Shown here one piece after another: positions 57,883-64,000 of a DNA stretch of 64,000 nt. Both the position numbers and the translations under genes were made by a program. The first letter of the stretch is position 1; each line of letters opens with the position of its first letter. Source of the stretch: Carallia brachiata (taxonomy: Eukaryota > Streptophyta > Magnoliopsida > Malpighiales > Rhizophoraceae). The notes beneath the pieces were generated by a model, which saw only the letters and a list, made by a program, of their open reading frames with translations, had not been told where the DNA came from and searched no databases. The stretch lies in NCBI GenBank assembly GCA_021464245.1, contig JADCRB010000163.1, positions 310,001 through 374,000 of the forward strand, given 5' to 3'.

Positions 57883-58049
57883 GATTTTAATATTTTATAC
57901 AATTTTACTAATTATGAAAAGAACTTATATTGCTAATATTTTAGGCGGTTTTGCGAAGTACCTAAGGAAACAATAAAACTACGACCAACCCAAGAACACA
58001 ACAGAAGAAAAAGAAAAATATGTCTAAAGAGACTCAAAAGAAAAAAAGG

Positions 58050-58343
58050 TCATGGGGTGCTAGTCCCATGATGTAATGCTGCTAATACTTGCTTAAGCAT
58101 CTCCTTCAGCTCTACAATTTCTTTATCCTGCTCATCCAATCTGTGCTTGACATACTCCATCACCTGGCTAGCTGAAACATTGTGCAAAGAAGAAGAAGAA
58201 CCCTTATCTATTTCTAACTGCCCAGTCTCACCAACTCCTAATGCATCCGCATGTACTGATTGTATCAAGGGGACCAGAGGTGTAACCAAACTATCCTCAC
58301 GAGAATTATCCACTTTATCGCCTTCTTGAAAGTGGATTAGCAT
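58050..58343 (-). CDS. Small ORF with C-terminal coiled coil, unknown
   Basis: A 97-codon frame, ATG at 58343. A polar first half is followed by a heptad-like stretch (EYVKHRLDEQDKEIVELKEM) and a short tail ending HHGTSTP. It lies on the opposite strand, 170 bp after the Ulp1-like gene. Coiled-coil tails of this kind end some plant transposase-related proteins, so it may be the last exon of a transposon gene. Not recognised. Confidence 0.3.
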   Translation of the reverse strand: MLIHFQEGDKVDNSREDSLVTPLVPLIQSVHADALGVGETGQLEIDKGSSSSLHNVSASQVMEYVKHRLDEQDKEIVELKEMLKQVLAALHHGTSTP

Positions 58344-58559
58344 TTATATTCCGCTATTGACCATTAACCTTACGAATGTGTATATTGCGAAGGTTCTTAT
58401 AGTGCAGACTGTCTCACGGAACTTTAACGTCTGTATTCCAACATTTATTTGACTATACTATACTCATTCAAAAATAGTCAAATTTGGTGGGTAGCGAGCT
58501 CTGACAGTCTACTAAATAAAAAAAAAGGAATCGCAATTTTTCAAGCTGTCTGTACCAAG

Positions 58560-59252
58560 TTATAGCCGTTCAACCAGAAGGTGTCAAACAAGAGAATCAA
58601 TACAAAGCTGTCAAGAGGGAAACAACAAAGTATGCATGTGCAACCCATGGCAACGGCTCTAACAAGTTGCTAACCTATCTTGCAGCTATTTAAACATCAC
58701 TTGAAGATGTTTTACTTGTGAAGAAAGTTATATTCAACCATGCACAATCTCTCTCAAGGCAAAAAGGCTTTCTTTACTCTAAGTGCTTTTATTGTAAAAC
58801 TAGCATTCAAGCTAGTAAGTTTCATTTGTATTGTAATACATTGTGAGAATAGGTGAGAGCTCTCAAGTGGGACTTGTGAGGATCATCTTGTAAGGAGTTA
58901 GGGTTGAACTCCAAGAAGGAAAACCTAAAAGAAAAGGGAAAGTGGTGTTGGCAAGTGGGACTTGTGCAACAAGCGTTTTGAAGGCGGACGCAAGGGTGTT
59001 TGCGGAGTCTTCTTGTAAACTGTACGTGGTGATTGGTGCGCCCAAAGGCACCCCATAGTTGAACTCTCAAGAATCTCCAAGAGAGGGATTGTTGAGAAGA
59101 CCAAGGACGTAGCCATTTGGTGAACCTTGTAAAAATCGGTATTGTATTTCTTTCAATCTCTTGTTTACATTCATTTGCAGAAATTTATATTTGAGGATTT
59201 CATTGGTAAAGCCTATTCACCCCCCCTCTAGGCTTCACCCAAGGGACCAACA
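58560..59252 (+). repeat. 5' LTR (partial) of the SIRE-type element
   Basis: Ends AAGGGACCAACA next to the PBS. It contains the R/U5-like repeated phrase AAGTGGGACTTGTG at about 58866 and 58955 and the C-rich stretch before the LTR end that SIRE-type LTRs have. The left border is uncertain. Confidence 0.55.
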
Positions 59253-59266
59253 TTTGGTATCAGAGC
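59253..59266 (+). promoter_or_regulatory. Primer-binding site, initiator Met tRNA
   Basis: TTTGGTATCAGAGC directly after the LTR. Confidence 0.9.
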
Positions 59267-59307
59267 TTAACCTCACTTGTAAGGCTTAACATCCTTGAGG
59301 GATCCCC

Positions 59308-60750
59308 ATGGAATCCTCATTTAATGAAAACAAGAGACCTTTCTTTGATGGTAGTGATTTTCAATACTATAAAGATCATATGGAAAGTTATCTTAAATTT
59401 AAGGGGATGAAAGTTTGGCAAAGTGTAGAAGAGGGACCATATGTGCCTAAGGAAGAAGTTGTTGATGATAAGGGAGTAAAAACCTTGAGAGTAAAACCAA
59501 TAGAAAATGGGATGAAGAGGACTATAAGAAAAACCAAATAGATGAAATAGCATATTATTATTTGAAAACGTCCATAGCTAGAAGTGAATATAACACCATC
59601 AAACATTGTAAAAATGCTAAGGAAATTTGGAATACATTGTGTCTCTCAAATGAAGGGACATTAAAAGTTAGGAAAGTTAAACTTGGCATGCTTATGAAAG
59701 ACTTTGAACTTTTCACTATGAGACCAAATGAATCGGTTAAAAGTGTGTATGATAGACTCATGATTATTGCTAATGGACTAACCGATCTTGGCAAAGTGTT
59801 TGGAAAGGGTGAACTTGTGCAGAAATTAATGAATTCGATGAATGAGGAATACGAAATGAAGATTAATGCCATTGAAGAAACTCACAACGTGGAGGAGCTA
59901 ACCATGGAAGAGTTACTTGGGTCCTTGATACTCATGAGATCAAACTCAAAAGGAGAAGTGCATTACCACAAGTAGAACCATCCTCAAAAAATGTAGCACT
60001 CATGGCCCTAGATGATCGATGAAAGTGACAATGAGGTAATGGATCTTCCCTCTTATGAAGAACTTAGAGAAGCTTTTGATGAGTTATTGATCACTTTAAA
60101 AGGAAATGTAAACAATATAAAGAGCAAAAGAAAGCATGTGAAAAACTTTTATTAGAGAAAGATGAAATTGTCTTGAAAAATAGTCTTTTAAAAGAAGAAC
60201 TTGAAAATGTTAAATTAGATTATAAATCAACTTGTAGTGAGTTAAATTTTGTTAAACAAGAGCTTGCAATATCTAAAAAGACTCATAACATCAAAGATAA
60301 TTTACATCATGCTTTGGAAAAAGAAGTTGAGGACCTTAAAGAAAAGAATTCAAATTTAGAAATGTCCTTTTCAAAATTCACATTAGGTAGCAATAAGTTA
60401 GATGAGATGTTATCTTTCAAAAGAAATTTTTTAACAAATCCGGTTTGGGATACCTCACTAAAAACAAGACTAATCCATAAAAGAAAGAAAATGTTGTATC
60501 ATGTTTTTATTGTCATAAAAAGGGACACAAATTTCATGATTGTAGACTTAGAAGACCTAGTGATCCCAACAAGTATGTGTCATCTTCTAAAGTTTGGACA
60601 AAGCCTAATAAATTCAAACAAGTATGGATGGTTAAAGATTCATTGAAGAAGAATGATTGTTGTAACATTGAAGGACCCAAAAAGATATGGGTACCAAAAT
60701 ATTCTACATCTTGTTTTGTAGGTGGAAAAGTGCTTGAAGGCAACATATTT
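59308..60750 (+). pseudogene. SIRE-type Copia gag
   Basis: ATG at 59308 (MESSFNENKRPFFDGSDFQY). A frameshift at about 59520 leads to the frame 59562-59975, with KEIWNTLCLS and ELVQKLMNSM, then the ETHNVEELTMEELLGSL region. A coiled-coil stretch (60173-60430) follows, and then a CCHC zinc knuckle CFYCHKKGHKFHDC (about 60502-60543), read in another frame. Several indels; inactive. Confidence 0.85.
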
Positions 60751-61093
60751 TAAAGAAGATGCCATTTGGTACCTTGATAGTGGATGTGCAAGGCATATGA
60801 CCGGAGAAGCATCATTTTTCTCCACACTAAAAAGCAAGGATGGAGGATGTGTCACGTTTGGAGACAATGGAAAAGGCAAAATCATTGGGGTTGGCACTAT
60901 AGGTAACAATGTATCAAGTTTTATTGAGGATGTTGCTTTGGTAAGTGGTTTAAAGCACAACTTAATTAGCATTAGCCAATTGTGTGATAAAGGTTTTGAG
61001 GTATTATTCAAACCCATGACTTGTGAAGTATATGATCCCCATACTAAAGCATTGAGATTTGTAGGAAAAAGAATAAGTTGTGTAATGCATGCT
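60722..61093 (+). pseudogene. SIRE-type Copia protease
   Basis: WYLDSGCARHMTGEASFF contains the D-S-G active site. VTFGDNGKGKIIG and LKHNLISISQLCDKG are the next conserved blocks. The frame is intact from 60722 but ends where the foreign sequence begins at 61094, before integrase. Confidence 0.85.
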
Positions 61094-62050
61094 TGTTAAG
61101 ACCCTAAGGTTTCATTTTTTGGTTTTGATGATTGCTAAACTGAGAGTTACTAATATGTTTATTTAAGTGTGTAGTTAAATGATTTAATCAAATAAACATC
61201 AATTGAAATGGAAGCAATGCTAGCATAAGGCAACTATTGATATTGGTCACATTCAGTGTAAGTACTATCCAGTATGGTCAATTTAAAAGGCTCGTTTGCT
61301 CACATGGAGATGAACTAGATAATGTGCTATATACGGTTAGAAAGATAATTCTGTCTAGTTTGAATTTCAAGAATCATCTCAATTGGATATTTTGGAGGAA
61401 GTTATAGTCTATGAACTGAAAGGTGCTCAATCTGTCAAGGCAGACAGGATCAGTCCACTTTAAGAGATGATTGCGACCAAATGGGAAGGAACTAGCTGTT
61501 GAGTTTTATATGCATACAAATATAATTCTGTCTAGTTTCTAAATTGACCAGAATCACGCAAATTGGAGTTCTGTAGAAGGAGATATTGCCAAAATACTAA
61601 AGGATGTACAGCCTGTCCCGTCCAGCAGGATCAGTCAACTTCCAGAAGACACCACGCTAGCTGGAGTGGAATCAGACCATGATCTATACATGTATGAAAA
61701 TCTATGAGTCTACTTTCAATGGAAGAAACGGGATATGATTTGGAGTTATACAGGTAGACTTATGATTGATTCTTTAAGAAGTGTCCGAGCTGTCCAATTG
61801 AGAAAGGAAACAAGCTTAAATTGGGTCTTGGTGATGCTGCTTGAAAGAGAATCCATTTAAATAAGATTATGAGCTAAAAAGGAAACTTTTCAAACATTGC
61901 AAAGCTAATGTTAGCACAAATATGAAAGCTTAGAAATTCTAGCATGAGTATCATTTCATAATCATCTAAAATTGATTTAGTGAGAGGTTTGCCAATGCTT
62001 TAGAATTAGTTGTGTGATGCATGCTTAGATTAAAACAAATACATACTTCA
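61094..62050 (+). repeat. LTR-like sequence of a different Copia family, three internal repeats
   Basis: Starts TGTTAAGACCCTAAGG at the breakpoint, with TTTTGATGATTGC soon after, as in SIRE-like LTRs, but unlike the host LTR at 63709. 61346-61525, 61526-61700 and 61701-61800 are degenerate repeats of about 180 bp (AATTCTGTCTAGTTT start, GGATCAGTC core). The right end is unclear and no PBS or PPT flanks it. Confidence 0.45.
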
Positions 62051-62326
62051 TTTTCAGGGCAAGAGCCCAAGATCAACATCTCACACACTTTCACAAGGTT
62101 TTACATTTTTCCCCAGTCTTTATCTCAGCAGTACAAGCAGACTTACCAAAATTGATAAGTACACAATTACAAGACAAATAACACCAACCACTTATTCATA
62201 CATATTAGAGTACACCAACCATGACTCATCCATGTACTATGCACTACAAGACAACATCCCTGCGCATACATACATTCCAGTAAAGCTTTGTTGTTGGAAT
62301 CCATATTCCAACGCCAGAAAATGTCT

Positions 62327-62929
62327 TCAGATCTTACCCCTGTCAGTCGCTCCTAGGGGCCTAAGGCGTAGCTCTAGATCCATAAAGCCCTCATTGTTCG
62401 GCAGGTTGGCAATGTCAATAGTACCAGCATTTTCTTGCTGATTGAGATCGCCTAGATGAACAGGAAAGAGACTGAGTGTTTCTCTTTCTCCCTCACGAGA
62501 AGAGTTGACCGATCTGCTTCTCACTGGAGTAATGCTTCCTACTAAGTGAAAATATTCATGGGAATTTGATCTCTGACCCACATCAAAGATTTCAAATGAT
62601 AAATGGGAAATACCTGGTGGCTGGTGATGCTGGTTGGGATTTCCTTGAGAAACAATTGTGTGTTGGTGGAATGAATAACAGGAGGTGCTCTGCCTCTTCT
62701 CACACTGCGCCTTCGATTCTGGATCCAGAGTCTAATGTTACTTGGCTGAATTGGACCATATGGTCTCAACAGTGAGACAAGTTGAGTAAGTTGGCTTGAT
62801 GTCGGACGAGCTTCTTCAATGCCATGAAAAAATTTTCCAAGATTTGTAATTGCTCCGGCACACCGGTCTCCATCTGGAATTGGAAGAGTCTCCAGTTTCC
62901 AGGTTCTAATGGCTTGATGGTGGTCTCAT
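62327..62929 (-). pseudogene. Second WUSCHEL-like (WOX) homeobox copy, frameshifted
   Basis: Within 603 bp on the minus strand, from an ATG at 62929 to a TGA at 62327, the WOX order is present in three frames. PEQLQILENFF (helix 1, about 62850). SSQLTQLVSLLRPYG and NIRLWIQNRRR (helices 2-3, about 62720-62810). Then ETLSLFPVHLG (about 62460-62495), a good WUS box (TL.LFP), and FMDLELRL (about 62360-62385), an EAR motif. Trp-Phe-Gln-Asn of helix 3 is Trp-Ile-Gln-Asn, and the EGKN signature is replaced by QPSN. Length and motif order equal those of the copy at 4013-4624, though the sequences are well diverged. Intronless. Lies in foreign sequence within the SIRE-type element. Confidence 0.75.
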
Positions 62930-63195
62930 CTTGTTGATGTGAAAGGTGAGTGAAAATTTTGAGATTCTGGAAACAACAAATGAAAGATGAAAGATGAACG
63001 ATTATGGCTTAATGCTTCTCTCCCTCGATTCTCACTTTATGCCTGATGATCCGGAAATTACGCCTGATTCTCTGGCGTAATAATTGGCCAGCTGTCCTCC
63101 ACTTTCACCTACTGTCAGCTACTTCCGTCTGACCGTTCGCGACTTTTCTGACTGTGTGCCACATCTGCACCGTTTCTAATTGTATACCATGTCAG

Positions 63196-63250
63196 CTTCC
63201 ACGTAAGCAATTGACTGCTGAGATGGACTTCCACGTAAGCAATTTGACTG
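63196..63250. repeat. 22-bp direct repeat upstream of the second homeobox copy
   Basis: CTTCCACGTAAGCAATTGACTG at 63196-63217 and again, with one extra T, at 63228-63250. 63015-63130 also repeats TTACGCCTGATTCT-like words. Confidence 0.8.
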
Positions 63251-63401
63251 CGGTAATATTTTTGACCTACTCATGAACTATTATTGAAGGTAATGATCTA
63301 CATTGTATTTTTGGTAACATAGTGACCAAATTTGAATAAAGACCTTTTTAGATCATTTTTTAAGAAGAAAATTGGGCATGTCACACCCCATGCATTAGCA
63401 T

Positions 63402-63693
63402 ATGCTTAATTGTCTTCATTTCCTTAATTTAATGATTGTATTTGAACTCTACAAAGCCTTCATTTCAAAGTTACTATACCTTATATGCCAAATTGTAAAT
63501 GTGAACTTGTGATACATGAATACATTAAGGGGGTCTTAATCTCTTAACCTAGTTAGCATTCACATTTTTGTTTCAACCATTTTTATTGATGACAAAAAGG
63601 GGGAGAAAATTAAGAGAGAGTCATCAAGAAAGAGCATTTCTAGAGGAAGCTTAGATTAAGGGGGAGCATCTATTTTAAAGATTTTGTCATCAT
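63402..63693 (+). other. 3' non-coding tail of the SIRE-type element
   Basis: Contains two G-rich purine blocks (GACAAAAAGGGGGAGAAAA at 63591 and TTAAGGGGGAGC at 63657) before the final polypurine tract, as is usual in this group. Confidence 0.65.
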
Positions 63694-63708
63694 CAAAAAG
63701 GGGGAGAT
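63694..63708 (+). promoter_or_regulatory. Polypurine tract of the SIRE-type element
   Basis: AAAAAGGGGGAGAT directly before TGTTGG. Confidence 0.85.
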
Positions 63709-64000
63709 TGTTGGAAAATTCACACCCATGCATACATTAAGAAATTGTTACTAAGTGTGAATTCATGTTTTGATGATGAGTGTTTTGATAATGAGCTATG
63801 AACCAATCTAACATAAGTACAAGTGAATTTCATTTGTATGTTCTTCAAGTATACAATTCAGGTTCAAGACGTCCAAAGAGGTATACATATGTTGATAGGA
63901 GCTGGGTCCTCATTATTGTTCAGTATTTTTAGAACTTTTTCCACTATTACATCACCAACAATTCACCAATATCTTTGGGAAAAGAAAACGAGTAAGCCAT
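63709..64000 (+). repeat. 3' LTR (start) of the SIRE-type element
   Basis: Starts TGTTGGAAAATTCACACCC and runs out of the window. Confidence 0.75.

Larger units (their letters stand above)
58500..64000 (+). mobile_element. SIRE-type Copia element with internal deletion and foreign insert
   Basis: Right part of a 5' LTR (to 59252), PBS, gag, protease, then a break at 61093. The 3' non-coding tail resumes at about 63402, followed by PPT and the start of the 3' LTR at 63709. Integrase, RT and RNase H are absent. The 5' LTR lacks its TGTTGG start, so it is truncated on the left too. Confidence 0.75.

Noticed and set aside
1..64000. CRISPR array, prokaryotic defence system, phage or organelle insert
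   Set aside because: No spaced direct-repeat array, no operons and no such proteins; everything recognisable is plant nuclear or retrotransposon.
1..64000. tRNA, rRNA or snRNA genes
   Set aside because: Only partial tRNA-like boxes within SINE-like units; no complete cloverleaf seen.

Overview
The window is plant nuclear DNA, most likely from a eudicot. It has GT-AG introns, a plant small-molecule O-methyltransferase, pieces of a plant CENP-C gene, and Tat, Athila, chromovirus and SIRE-type retrotransposons in nested, decayed layers. The species cannot be named from the sequence. I see no prokaryotic, organellar or viral genome and no RNA gene apart from tRNA-like SINE heads.

Layout. 1-6256: the 3' part of a Tat-lineage Ty3/gypsy element (RT, RNase H, second archaeal-type RNase H, integrase, a 2 kb tail, 3' LTR). 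An intact, intronless WUSCHEL-like homeobox ORF lies between integrase and LTR (4013-4624). This element sits in the RT region of an older Copia element. A 3.86 kb CACTA transposon (6299-10155), carrying receptor-kinase gene fragments, landed in the same Copia only 42 bp away; the Copia resumes at 10159 and ends with its LTR at about 11446. 11450-15100: small relics (a gypsy RT piece, a fold-back MITE-like element, a poly(A) retrocopy end, an RPL39 pseudogene) in AT-rich DNA. 15178-16376: an intact two-exon O-methyltransferase gene, the only convincing intact host gene. 17400-19950: a LINE RNase H relic and a DRIP-like RING exon. 20340-27162 (minus strand): a frameshifted CENP-C gene copy split by a very young Copia element (20522-25626), with a SINE beside it (27247-27455, perfect 16-bp target duplication). 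27533-32777: a decayed full-length chromovirus on the minus strand. 33000-38930: AT-rich DNA with microsatellites and one more SINE-like unit.

38931-43604: 3' part of a minus-strand SIRE-type Copia with a long post-pol region. 43610-50744: an Athila element that has lost RT and integrase and half of its 5' LTR. 51216-51745: four tandem copies of a ~130 bp unit. 54750-57882: a multi-exon Ulp1/C48-like protease gene of the transposon-associated kind, decayed. 58500-64000: a plus-strand SIRE-type Copia (PBS, gag, protease, PPT, 3' LTR) with a foreign insert at about 61094-63401. That insert contains a second, broken WUSCHEL-like ORF on the minus strand (62327-62929).

The most notable signal is the pair of WUSCHEL-clade homeobox copies. 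Both are intronless, about 200 codons long, and keep the order homeodomain, WUS-box-like motif, C-terminal EAR motif. One lies inside a Tat retrotransposon where that lineage is known to hold an extra ORF. This suggests a retrotransposon lineage that captured and dispersed a stem-cell regulator gene. All protein calls come from reading translations by eye; no database search was run.
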